Shown: piece after piece, positions 49,006-57,134 of the stretch | How positions within the stretch are numbered: the first letter of the stretch is position 1 | Layout: each line of letters begins with the position of its first letter | From: Bin18 sp965200355 | GTDB taxonomy: Bacteria; Desulfobacterota; Binatia; Bin18 | Reading direction: 5' to 3' | Assembly: GCA_965200355.1 (NCBI GenBank) | Contig: OZ241351.1 | Location: 2,976,001-3,040,000, forward strand | DNA length: 64,000 nucleotides | The notes under the pieces: model-generated | Seen by the model: only the letters and a program-made list of their open reading frames with translations | The model's database searches: none | Told to the model about the DNA's origin: nothing | Position numbers and translations under genes: made by a program

Positions 49006-49401
49006 CTAACGAGGCGGAACGACATAAAATTTTTCATTTGCATGGGGATTCCCCGCTCCATAGGGGTTGTTGAGACTCTCAGACGAATAGGGGCTGCCAT
49101 ATCTTCCATATGGATGCGCAGTAGAATCGAGATCATACGGGTTGGTGCTGAATTTTCCACGGTAATTGCCGTGTCCATCGTATATTTTCGGCGCGTCTGT
49201 TGCGTAGGGGTTTGTCCATGACTTGTTACTATAAGGGCTTCCGTACTGACTATATGGGTTCATCAGTCCGTCCGGTTTGTACGGACTTCCAGCCCCGTAT
49301 GGGTTACTCAGGCAATCTGGGTCATAGGGGCAGACGGCGAGGAGCATTCCAGGCATTGCAAAAACAAGAGAGAGCGTCAATACCATCCTCTTGAGGATCA
49401 T
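49006..49401 (-). CDS. Secreted NPY-repeat protein
   Basis: 131 residues; ATG at 49401 preceded by GAGGGGGCGACC. Signal peptide LTLSLVFAMPGMLLAVCP with a Cys at the predicted cleavage region (possible lipoprotein). The mature part is a repeat of about 12-16 residues with the core SNPYGAGSPY, MNPYSQYGSPY, TNPYATDAP, TNPYDLDSTAHPYGRYGSPY and NNPYGAGNPH. Such Asn-Pro-Tyr repeats occur in small secreted proteins of unknown role. It is inside the MoaD-aldehyde oxidoreductase cluster, and seems an unusual neighbour. Confidence 0.7.
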   Translation of the reverse strand: MILKRMVLTLSLVFAMPGMLLAVCPYDPDCLSNPYGAGSPYKPDGLMNPYSQYGSPYSNKSWTNPYATDAPKIYDGHGNYRGKFSTNPYDLDSTAHPYGRYGSPYSSESLNNPYGAGNPHANEKFYVVPPR

Positions 49402-49417
49402 GGTCGCCCCCTCTCAC

Positions 49418-51448
49418 CTAGTCTGGAATACCGGGCTCGTCCGTCACTTTTATATCCACGTGAACCGCGCGGTCGGCGCGCCGCTCGCCAGCCAAGGCAT
49501 GGTCCGCGGCCAGCACATCGGCGACATCTTCCAGTCCCAATTCTTCCATCCGTTCGCGTGTTTGCAGACCCGTTTTCTTGTCCCAGCCACGCCACTCGTA
49601 ATACTCGTCGAGCACGTAGTCGAACATATCACCAGCTACCCGGCCCTTATTCGGCCCTTCCGGGCAAGGCTCGTGCATCCAGCGCTCGCAGATTGTATCG
49701 TGCTCACGGCGCATCCCCAAGCGGGAGTTGAAGGCTTTTTCAATATTGCAGATACGCTCACCGTCACGCAGGCGTTCCTCTTTCGTCTTATCGATTCCGG
49801 TGACGTCGGTATACACTTCCCCGTAATAGCTTTCGGGAGCATAGCCCAAAGGATCAAGCATCCAGTGGAACATGCACACGCCATACGAATTAATGAGCGC
49901 GACTTGGTTTTCAATCAGCGCCGTACTCGCTCCTTTGAGCTCGGGGACAGTCGGGTCGCCAGCTTCGGTTCTGCCGTTGAAATACACCTTGGATAAGTCT
50001 CTGCGCTGAAATTTCTCAATCAGGCCGATGCCCTTGAGGTGGTCAGCGCCGCGTGAGGCCACGGCCATATTGTTCATCCAGGTTGGGAAGGGACGCATTT
50101 CTTCGGTGAAGCTCGCCCCGCCTTTGCCATAGATGGCATACTTCATGAAATTCTGACCCTGTTGTTCCGAGTAGCGCAGGGCACCGTGATAGGCCCCATC
50201 TCGGAAAAGCCAGCCAAACGGATTCCGCTGGAAGACCACATCCTCAACCAGGGTTTCAATATCCTCCATCCGCCCCCATTCCAGGCTCTGGGACCGGCCA
50301 AACAACTCCTCCACGTCCCGGTCAGAAATAATTTCGCGCTGTTTGAGTTCCATGAGGAAGCTGATGGAGCAGCACAAGTCCTGGTTATCGATCCCGTAGT
50401 CGTTCGTAATTTTACCCCAGTGCGCGACCTCAGCCCAGTCTCGCACATCCAGCGCTCCCGCGCTGCTCGCTGTCGTCAGATATTCAGGATGTCGGAAGGT
50501 CTCCCCCACATATTTCTGCGCTTTGTCTGATTCATGTCCTTCGATTTTATAGCGTCCATCACAGGCGATATAACAGTCGGACGAACACACCTCCGAGTAT
50601 TTGTGATATTTTTTGACCCAGTTGTCGGAGCGGACTTCTTCGCCCCGGAACTGCGTCCCCTGGTTATTGCGCCAGAAGTTGCCCCCGATGCGTTGATACA
50701 TTTCAACCGCGCCCATCGTTCCCCGCCGCTTGAATCCGTAAGCGGCTTCGTTTGCGTCGAGCTTCTGGCGAAAACCGTCCGCCCATTCGAGCAGACCGGC
50801 CGGGTTATCTACTTTAATGCCCTGTGTTCCTTGGGTGACAATAGCTTTCAGGTTCTTAGCACCCATAACCCCGCCACCACCGCAGCGGGCATGAATACGC
50901 CAGCCGTCTGAGACCACGCCGGCGATGCCAACCTGATTTTCACCGGCCTGACCAATGGACAAAGTGTAGGCTTCAGACGGATAATCGCCCAACTCTTTTC
51001 TGAGCGCGTTGTGCGTTTCCGCACTGTTCTTCCCCCATAAGTGGCCTGCATCGCAGATGGTGACTTCTCCATTACAAATGTGGATATAGACCGGCTTGGG
51101 GGCTTTCCCAGTCACCACGATATAGTCATAGCCGCTGAAGCGGACCACGTAGGGAAACTTGCCCCCGCCGGTGGAGTCGCCAAAAGAGCCGTAACACGGG
51201 CTTTTGAACGTTAGCCGGCCTTTGACCCCAATACCCGACCCCACGCCGGCCAGCGGACCCACCCCGAAGATCAGCACGTTATCTGGTCCACGCGGGTCAC
51301 ACATAATGTCGTGCTTCAGGAAATGCTCCCACAACAGCCAGTCGTTAATCCCTGAGCCACCGACCCAGCGTTCAAACATGGAGTGCGAGAGTATTTCGCG
51401 TTGAATGGTCCCGGTTGACAAGTCTACTCGTAACAGTCCGCTTTCCAT
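49418..51448 (-). CDS. Tungsten-type aldehyde ferredoxin oxidoreductase family protein
   Basis: 676 residues, about 50 more than the archaeal type. N-terminal AOR domain with VDLSTGTI, then GGSGIN and GVGPLAGVGSGIGVKG. Pterin-binding region GGGGVMGAKNLKAIVTQG. Iron-sulfur ligands CSSDCYIAC with the fourth Cys later (about in YGVCMFHWMLD). Oxidises aldehydes to acids with ferredoxin or NAD partner, or as in BamB reduces benzoyl-CoA. With the 16-Cys ferredoxin subunit upstream, the pair matches the AorAB layout of bacterial enzymes. MoaD and a flavoprotein lie downstream. Which substrate is not clear. Confidence 0.88.
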   Translation of the reverse strand: MESGLLRVDLSTGTIQREILSHSMFERWVGGSGINDWLLWEHFLKHDIMCDPRGPDNVLIFGVGPLAGVGSGIGVKGRLTFKSPCYGSFGDSTGGGKFPYVVRFSGYDYIVVTGKAPKPVYIHICNGEVTICDAGHLWGKNSAETHNALRKELGDYPSEAYTLSIGQAGENQVGIAGVVSDGWRIHARCGGGGVMGAKNLKAIVTQGTQGIKVDNPAGLLEWADGFRQKLDANEAAYGFKRRGTMGAVEMYQRIGGNFWRNNQGTQFRGEEVRSDNWVKKYHKYSEVCSSDCYIACDGRYKIEGHESDKAQKYVGETFRHPEYLTTASSAGALDVRDWAEVAHWGKITNDYGIDNQDLCCSISFLMELKQREIISDRDVEELFGRSQSLEWGRMEDIETLVEDVVFQRNPFGWLFRDGAYHGALRYSEQQGQNFMKYAIYGKGGASFTEEMRPFPTWMNNMAVASRGADHLKGIGLIEKFQRRDLSKVYFNGRTEAGDPTVPELKGASTALIENQVALINSYGVCMFHWMLDPLGYAPESYYGEVYTDVTGIDKTKEERLRDGERICNIEKAFNSRLGMRREHDTICERWMHEPCPEGPNKGRVAGDMFDYVLDEYYEWRGWDKKTGLQTRERMEELGLEDVADVLAADHALAGERRADRAVHVDIKVTDEPGIPD

Positions 51449-51489
51449 GAGAGCGCCTCCTTATTGTCTTTCCACTCAAACGCCTGCGC

Positions 51490-52140
51490 TTAGGCCGCAG
51501 AGCTGACTTTTCCCTTTGATAACATGGCCTGCATGATGCCAACTTCATCTCTCGCTTCAGGTTTTTGGCGAAGGATTTGACCAAACGCGGCCTTTTCTTC
51601 GTAAAAGAGCACCGGCATTCGAGAGTATTGTTTGCCCGCGTTCAGCATCTCGGGCCGCGTGGAGCAGGCTTTCACACAAGCCGGGTCCCCGCCGCATAAG
51701 TCACATTTGAGCAACTCACCCGTTGGTGCCACAAAGACCGTGTCAAACGGACAGCCAGGCACACATTCCATGCACTGAATACATTTATCTTGGTCAATCA
51801 CCGCCGCCCGGGTCTCTGGGTCATAATAAAACGCATCCGTCGGACAGACTTCAGCGCACGGGGGGGGATTGGCGCAGTGGTGGCAAATGGCCGGCATAAA
51901 CCCGAAGCCGTCTGTGGAGACGCGCGAGACCTGGGGCGCATGGTCGATTTTAATGCGCGTCCAGACCGGGTTCAGTTCTCCCTCCGGTGAGTGGATCAGC
52001 GAGCACGCCACTTCACACATTTTGCAGTCCGTACACAAGTTCTGGAGCGCGAAGAGCTTGGTGGGAACATTCGGGACGGCCTCTCCGGGCTGATACCAGA
52101 CCTCCCCATTGACGAGTTCTTTTTGTCGGGTTTCCTGCAT
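51490..52140 (-). CDS. Four-cluster ferredoxin-like subunit of aldehyde oxidoreductase
   Basis: 216 residues, ATG preceded by GGAGGG. Sixteen cysteines in four groups: CTDCKMCEVAC, CHHC with PPCAEVC, CIQCMECVPGC and CDLCGGDPACVKAC, enough for four [4Fe-4S] clusters as in HycB/NuoG-like electron-transfer subunits and AorA. It should carry electrons from the aldehyde oxidoreductase to a downstream acceptor. First gene of the minus-strand block 52140 to 48695. A sigma-70-like promoter lies upstream. Confidence 0.9.
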   Translation of the reverse strand: MQETRQKELVNGEVWYQPGEAVPNVPTKLFALQNLCTDCKMCEVACSLIHSPEGELNPVWTRIKIDHAPQVSRVSTDGFGFMPAICHHCANPPPCAEVCPTDAFYYDPETRAAVIDQDKCIQCMECVPGCPFDTVFVAPTGELLKCDLCGGDPACVKACSTRPEMLNAGKQYSRMPVLFYEEKAAFGQILRQKPEARDEVGIMQAMLSKGKVSSAA

Positions 52141-52168
52141 AGGAATGCCCTCCTTTTGTGCGGTCGCT

Positions 52169-52198
52169 ATGCTATGCCTGATACGGTTTGCCTGTCAA
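52169..52198 (-). promoter_or_regulatory. Sigma-70-like promoter for aldehyde oxidoreductase block
   Basis: On the minus strand: -35 TTGACA (52193-52198), 18 bases, -10 TAGCAT (52169-52174). It lies about 29 bases upstream of the ATG of the ferredoxin subunit. The spacing and position fit the gene. Confidence 0.5.
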
Positions 52199-52266
52199 GC
52201 CAAAACCCCGTAAGTAAATAGGGTTTGTCCGGGCCGCAGGGTCCTTGAGGGCGGAAAGGGAACCGC

Positions 52267-52521
52267 ATGAAAAAACGTGAGACATTGATTCATCCTGAGC
52301 TCGGTCACCTCCCGGCGCGAAAAGTGCTGGAGTGTATTTTTGCCTTATCCCCCACAGGGAAGTATGCCCATCATCATCTTGAAGAAGTCAGGACGAGCGA
52401 GCCGGACGGCGAGATTACCTATACGCTGACCGGTGCGCCACCCGCCGCCGGCCGGGAACGCTGCCGAATCATCCCGCCCTTTGTCCGTGAATTTGACCCG
52501 CCGGCATTTCCAACGCCATAA
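52267..52521 (+). CDS. Hypothetical protein, 84 residues
   Basis: ATG at 52267 with GGAAAGGGA before it. Acidic and basic residues are mixed (MKKRETLIHPELGHLPARKV, LEEVRTSEPDGEITYTLTGA) with a Pro-rich end (VREFDPPAFPTP). I see no motif. It precedes the rhodanese gene by 12 bases, so both are likely co-transcribed and divergent from the aldehyde oxidoreductase block. Confidence 0.55.
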   Translation: MKKRETLIHPELGHLPARKVLECIFALSPTGKYAHHHLEEVRTSEPDGEITYTLTGAPPAAGRERCRIIPPFVREFDPPAFPTP

Positions 52522-52533
52522 GGAGCCCTGTTC

Positions 52534-52986
52534 ATGAATGTCACCTCTCTCACCCCCGCCCAAGCCTTTGAGCGCCTGGAGACCGACACCGCGACAACCT
52601 ACGTCGATGTCCGCACCGTGGCCGAATTCGTCACTGACCATCCAAAAGGACACGCCGGAAAAATCATCAACGTCCCGATTGTCTTCTTTCACCCAACCAC
52701 GCAGGCAGTCTTTCAAAATGAAAGCTTTGAGCTGGTGATGGCTGAGGTCTGCCCGAAGGAGGCCCCGTTAATAGTCGGCTGTGAAAAAGGGCCACGGGCA
52801 CAGCAGGCGGTTGAGCGCCTGACTGCCGCCGGCTATGAAAACGTGTCGATCATGGAAGCCGGTCATGCCGGCTGGAAAGCCGCCAATTTACCAGTGACGG
52901 CCGATAATAGAGACGGGACCAGCTATGTGTCGCTCCTTACTCCGGCGAAACGAAAAAAGAAAAAGAAGAAAAGAGCCAAGCAGTAG
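52534..52986 (+). CDS. Rhodanese-domain protein
   Basis: 150 residues, one rhodanese domain (about 8-130). The catalytic cysteine is in IVGCEKGPRAQQAVERL, the position of the persulfide cysteine; the CEKGPRA loop has the length of a single-domain rhodanese/GlpE-type. The C-terminus ends in KRKKKKKKRAKQ, a poly-Lys tail. It may supply sulfur in the same cluster as the MoaD protein (inference), as sulfur transferases can feed molybdopterin synthesis. Confidence 0.85.
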   Translation: MNVTSLTPAQAFERLETDTATTYVDVRTVAEFVTDHPKGHAGKIINVPIVFFHPTTQAVFQNESFELVMAEVCPKEAPLIVGCEKGPRAQQAVERLTAAGYENVSIMEAGHAGWKAANLPVTADNRDGTSYVSLLTPAKRKKKKKKRAKQ

Positions 52987-53067
52987 ACTGCGCCTCATCG
53001 CCTCACGCCCTACGGTCATTGAGAGCCTTGTGCGTCAGGAGACTGCGGATTCCTCTGAACGCTGAAC

Positions 53068-54219
53068 ATGCTGCATCCTTGGCTGGCTGCCGCCGGCTGT
53101 CTGCTCGCCGGCGGTTGCCTCATCCTGTGTCCCGTACCGACCAAAGCCGGTGAGGATTACCGTTCCGTTATCGCGCGTCAGGAAACAGCCGTCCTCCGTT
53201 TTCTCCGCGCCTTTGAACATTTACAGGAACATCTGCACCCAGCCAAATTGGCTCAGCAACAGGCCAATCTGAGCCAAACGGTCGGAACGCTGTTCGTTCA
53301 CCTCCGGTCGGAATTGCGGACCCTGGAACCCCCGCCGGAGCGGCAGAGTTTCCACCGGACTTGGCGCGAGGCTCTTGGCCTGCTGAATACCGCGTATGGG
53401 ATTTTTATCCGCGGCGAGCGGTCCGGTTTTATCCGCGCGTTTATGCAGAGCCGCTCAGCCTTCACCCGCGCCTGCTATCTGCTGTATACCATCCGAGCCG
53501 ACACGCCGACCCTACGGGCATATTGGGTGCTGCCGGAGGCCGTCACCACCCTGCCCACGTTAGAAACAGCCGCCACCTCAAGACCGCACCCGGTTGGTAT
53601 TACGCATCATCCGAGCACAAGCACGCATGGAGCGTATTCACTCTATGTGCCTGAGCATTATGATCCGCAGCAACACTGGCCGCTGATTATCGCCCTGCAC
53701 GGTGGGGGTGGGGCCAATGACGAGTACTTGCTGACGTGGTTGCGACCGGCTAAAAGCGAAGGCTATATCGTGCTCGCGCCCAAATCTCTCGGCCTGACCT
53801 GGGCAGTTGAGAAGCCGGAGCCGGATGTCGTGTCTATTACCTCCATGCTCATGGCCGTGCGCCAACGCTACGCTATCGACCCCGACCGGATTCTTGTCAC
53901 CGGCTTGTCAGATGGAGGCACGTTTGCATATGCCCTCGGCGCGAGTCGTCCTCATCTTTTTGGGGCGATTGCTCCGGTCGCCGGGACCTTACCTCCCTGG
54001 CTTGATGTGCAAAAGGCCGTGGCCTTGCCTTTTCTGATTATCCACGGGGGCCAGGATTTTATTTTCCCCGTGGCGGTGGCTCGCCTGGCACACGCCACGC
54101 TGGTCGAAAACGGCCTGACAGCAGTCACCTTTACCGAGCTGCCGGAGTGGGGGCACGCCTACCCGTACTCTATCAACGAGACCATTATTCTGCCCTGGTT
54201 TGCACGCATGTTTGAATGA
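53068..54219 (+). CDS. Secreted alpha/beta-hydrolase (esterase/LpqC-like)
   Basis: 383 residues; signal peptide or lipobox-like N-terminus (MLHPWLAAAGCLLAGGCLI). The N-terminal 180 residues are helical (QETAVLRFLRAFEHLQEHLH), then an esterase domain with HGGGG oxyanion loop, nucleophile Ser in TGLSDGGTFAYALG, Asp in HGGQDFIFP and His in EWGHAYPY. Related to feruloyl/poly(3-hydroxybutyrate) depolymerase-like LpqC enzymes. The extra helical part is not one I recognise. Confidence 0.82.
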   Translation: MLHPWLAAAGCLLAGGCLILCPVPTKAGEDYRSVIARQETAVLRFLRAFEHLQEHLHPAKLAQQQANLSQTVGTLFVHLRSELRTLEPPPERQSFHRTWREALGLLNTAYGIFIRGERSGFIRAFMQSRSAFTRACYLLYTIRADTPTLRAYWVLPEAVTTLPTLETAATSRPHPVGITHHPSTSTHGAYSLYVPEHYDPQQHWPLIIALHGGGGANDEYLLTWLRPAKSEGYIVLAPKSLGLTWAVEKPEPDVVSITSMLMAVRQRYAIDPDRILVTGLSDGGTFAYALGASRPHLFGAIAPVAGTLPPWLDVQKAVALPFLIIHGGQDFIFPVAVARLAHATLVENGLTAVTFTELPEWGHAYPYSINETIILPWFARMFE

Positions 54220-54269
54220 GAGTCGCAGTGATATGAGGTCATGCTTTCCCAATACCCGAGGAGGATCGA

Positions 54270-55574
54270 ATGAGTCCACGCATGGATGCTGCCCTGCCGA
54301 TACAGCCGGCTGAGAGGGTGAATATCTCGGTGCAGAAAGACTTTGATGCCGAGGTGCATCGCTGGAGCCGGAAATACCCCAAGCTCGGCACCGGGCCGGT
54401 CTCGGTTGAGCCCCTGGTGTCTCAGGCCTGGTTTGAGGCTGAACGCGACTATATTTACAAAAAATGCTGGCTCCACGTCGGAACGGTGGATACTATCCCC
54501 AATCCCGGCGACTATTTTGTCCACGAGATCGCCATTGCCAAGGCATCTATTGTTCTCATTCGGGGCAAAGACCATATCGTGCGAGGGTTTTACAATGTCT
54601 GTCGCCATCGGGGCAATAAGCTGGTCTGGGACTATAAAGGCTCAAGCGCCTGCTATCTGAGTTGCAAATTTCATGGCTGGGTCTACGACGCCGCCGGCAA
54701 TCTGGAAAACGTGCCGGACGGGGAGCGCTTTTACGAGCAGCTGGAGGGCCGGGCTAACCTGATTCCGGTTCACACCGAGGTGTGGGAGGGCTTTATCTTC
54801 GTCAATCTCGACCCGCAGCCGACCGAGACCCTGGAAGAATATCTGGGAGCAGCTGGCCGGCGCATGAAGGATTTTCCGTTTCAGCGCGTCCCGCTTCAGT
54901 TTCATTATCAGTCCTATCAACGTGCCAACTGGAAGCTGATGCTGGACGCGCAGTCCGAAATCTATCACGTGCGCTATCTGCACAGTTATTCCTGGCCGGG
55001 TGTCTTTACCCGCCCGGACAATCCCTATGGCCATGCCTATGAACTGGACCTGTACGACCGCCATCGTGTCGGCAATTGGCCCGGAAATAAGTATTTTCAG
55101 CCCAAAGAAGTTGAAGGGATCGCTCTCAGCAAATCGGCCGCCATCACCTCCAGAGATAACGATTTTGTGCTGCCCACCGGCCAGGGTATCAATGTCACCA
55201 ACGCGGACGACTGGGGCTTTGATATTGTCCATATTTTTCCGAATCTCAACATCCTGATTCTGCCGGGGGTGTGGCATACGCATCAGTTCTGGCCCATCTC
55301 CGCCAACGAAGCCCTGTGGGAACTCAAGATTCATATGCCGAACGCGACCACCCCAAGCCAGCGTTTTGGGCAGGAATATAATAAAATCCTCCTGCGCGAC
55401 GCCTTGCTTGAAGACGGTGCCACGCATGAACATACTCAGGACGCCCTGGAGACCGGCGCGATTGAGCAGATGTATCTCCAAGACGAGGAGCTTTTTGTCC
55501 GGCATGGGTATTGGGCAGTCGAGCAGGAGATTCGCGCCAGGCGCGATGGGGTCCGCGACTCCCTGTTTGCGTAG
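54270..55574 (+). CDS. Rieske-type aromatic ring-hydroxylating oxygenase, alpha subunit
   Basis: 434 residues; ATG follows GAGGAGGATCGA. Rieske [2Fe-2S] ligands CRHRGNKL and CKFHGWVYD near residues 110-135; the mononuclear iron ligands in DAQSEIYHVRYLHSY with the Glu/Asp bridging residue, and the downstream Asp in the C-terminal part. Alpha subunits use O2 and electrons from a reductase and ferredoxin to dihydroxylate aromatic or steroid rings, or demethylate. No beta subunit or reductase is visible; two small genes of unknown and EthD type follow directly. Confidence 0.93.
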   Translation: MSPRMDAALPIQPAERVNISVQKDFDAEVHRWSRKYPKLGTGPVSVEPLVSQAWFEAERDYIYKKCWLHVGTVDTIPNPGDYFVHEIAIAKASIVLIRGKDHIVRGFYNVCRHRGNKLVWDYKGSSACYLSCKFHGWVYDAAGNLENVPDGERFYEQLEGRANLIPVHTEVWEGFIFVNLDPQPTETLEEYLGAAGRRMKDFPFQRVPLQFHYQSYQRANWKLMLDAQSEIYHVRYLHSYSWPGVFTRPDNPYGHAYELDLYDRHRVGNWPGNKYFQPKEVEGIALSKSAAITSRDNDFVLPTGQGINVTNADDWGFDIVHIFPNLNILILPGVWHTHQFWPISANEALWELKIHMPNATTPSQRFGQEYNKILLRDALLEDGATHEHTQDALETGAIEQMYLQDEELFVRHGYWAVEQEIRARRDGVRDSLFA

Positions 55575-55593
55575 GCTCCGCTGAGGACCGAGC

Positions 55594-55977
55594 ATGGCCG
55601 AGGCCCTTTTACCGCAAGAATTTGCCGACCTCGAACCGCTCGCCCAGGCCGGCTGGTGCCTGGCGACCGAACGGGAACGGACCAAAAAGCGGCGGACCAG
55701 CACCACCGAGGACCTGCGCGCATTTTACGCAACGGTGCGGCCCCGCCTTGAAGCCGCCCTGGTGTATCTGGACCAGTTTCCTGTCGATAATATGCCAATC
55801 AAAGAGCAAAACCTCTTCGCCCTCACCCTCAGTATGACCGAAGTGGCCTTTGCCGTGGAGAAATATCAGGGCAATCCCAGTGGCTTTCAGGCTATTGCGG
55901 CCTCACGCTTTGTGCCGGTTCACGACCTGCCCTCGGGTGCTGCCCCCAAGCCAACCTTGTATAAAGCCGACGATTAG
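55594..55977 (+). CDS. Small protein following Rieske oxygenase, unknown function
   Basis: 127 residues; ATG preceded by GAGGACC. Mostly helical, with AQAGWCLATERERTKKRRTS and ALTLSMTEVAFAVEKYQGNP. Conserved-looking segments but no recognised domain. 19 bases after the oxygenase and 12 before the EthD gene, so part of the same operon. It may be a small beta-like or assembly subunit, though this is only position-based. Confidence 0.6.
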   Translation: MAEALLPQEFADLEPLAQAGWCLATERERTKKRRTSTTEDLRAFYATVRPRLEAALVYLDQFPVDNMPIKEQNLFALTLSMTEVAFAVEKYQGNPSGFQAIAASRFVPVHDLPSGAAPKPTLYKADD

Positions 55978-55989
55978 AAAGGACGAAAA

Positions 55990-56679
55990 ATGATTAAAGG
56001 ATTTGCGTTGATACCGAAGAAGCCAGACATCAGTCATGAGCAGTTTCATCGCCACTGGCGCGAGGTCCATGCCCCGTTAGCCGTACACATCACAGCGTTG
56101 AGGCGCTATGTGCAAAGTCATCGGACAGCAGACATCCCCGGAGTCCCGACGAGTCCCTACGAAGGTATGGCTGAAATTTGGTTCGACGACCTGGAGACAG
56201 GTCAGGGGTTGGGTCACAACCCCGAGTATATCAACGGCGCGTATGCGGATGAGCCCAATTTTATTGCGGACGCCGGCCCGTCGTTCTTAATGACCCGTGA
56301 AAACGTGGTCGTTCCAGGCCCGGAGTTGGCCAAAGACGCGCCAGGCGTCAAATCACTCTTTCTGCTCAAACGGAAACCGGGGCTCAGCGTTGCCGAATTT
56401 CAAGAGCACTGGCGGAATGTCCACGCCCCCATCGTTCCCAAAACGCCGGGGCTCCGACGCTATGTCCAATGCCACGTCGCACCCGAGACGTATGAGACCG
56501 GGACGCCGGCGTTCGACGGTGTGGCCGAGCTGTCCTGGGCAGATCTGACCGCGTTTGAAACAGGCTGGCAGTCGGACGAGATGCAGATTGAACAGATTCA
56601 GGGCGATGTGCCAAACTTCATTGACCTCCAAAATTCAGTGGGTCTGTTGGCCGAAGAAATCCGCATTATCTGGCCCTGA
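55990..56679 (+). CDS. Tandem EthD-domain protein
   Basis: 229 residues made of two EthD-type ferredoxin-like folds, about 1-110 and 118-225. Each has the typical W-R-x-x-H-A-P motif: HRHWREVHAPLAVHI and QEHWRNVHAPIVPKT. Single EthD domain proteins are about 100 residues and dimeric; the fused pair makes one. EthD proteins accompany P450 or oxygenase systems (ethyl tert-butyl ether degradation). Linked with the Rieske oxygenase and an unknown gene. ATG preceded by AGAAAGGACG. Confidence 0.82.
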   Translation: MIKGFALIPKKPDISHEQFHRHWREVHAPLAVHITALRRYVQSHRTADIPGVPTSPYEGMAEIWFDDLETGQGLGHNPEYINGAYADEPNFIADAGPSFLMTRENVVVPGPELAKDAPGVKSLFLLKRKPGLSVAEFQEHWRNVHAPIVPKTPGLRRYVQCHVAPETYETGTPAFDGVAELSWADLTAFETGWQSDEMQIEQIQGDVPNFIDLQNSVGLLAEEIRIIWP

Positions 56680-56792
56680 GTATGCGACCCCATTCTGCTC
56701 TGCCGCCCTCCCCTCTCATCAGGAGAGATGCAGGCGACCTTATTATTAGTCATACTCCTGGCTAACTTGAGACCTCAGGCAGGGAGCCGACG

Positions 56793-57134
56793 ATGACAAC
56801 GGTGAATATCCATCAAGCAAAGACCAATTTGTCGCGCCTACTCGCGCAAGTCGAGGGCGGCAAGGAAGTTATCATTGCCCGCAACGGCACGCCGGTAGCG
56901 CGGCTTGGCAAACTTCCGAGCGCCGAGGGGCTGGTCCTTGATATAAGCGGGGCTATTCAAACGAATCACACTTCGACCGGTACGGCGTTCGCCGCCTCTG
57001 GGATGAGGGATAGATTCGCCGCCGGTCCACCCGGCGTAGCGGCTCAGGCGGCCTTTTGTCGCATGGTGACGAATTCTTCGGCTGAGGTCGGATGGATGCC
57101 GATGGTGGCGTCAAACTGCGCTTTGGTCGCGTGA
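56793..57134 (+). pseudogene. Orphan Phd/YefM-type antitoxin fragment
   Basis: The first 50 residues (MTTVNIHQAKTNLSRLLAQV, then EGGKEVIIARNGTPVARL) are a Phd/YefM/VapB antitoxin N-terminus, which binds the toxin operator. The usual toxin-binding tail is missing; after about residue 50 the frame goes into sequence that is antisense to the end of the glutathione reductase gene (overlap 57044-57134). No VapC/Doc/RelE toxin is next to it. Probably a degraded toxin-antitoxin locus. Confidence 0.55.

Noticed and set aside
54642..55706. 354-codon minus frame
   Set aside because: Antisense to the Rieske oxygenase gene, whose motifs and ribosome-binding site are clear.
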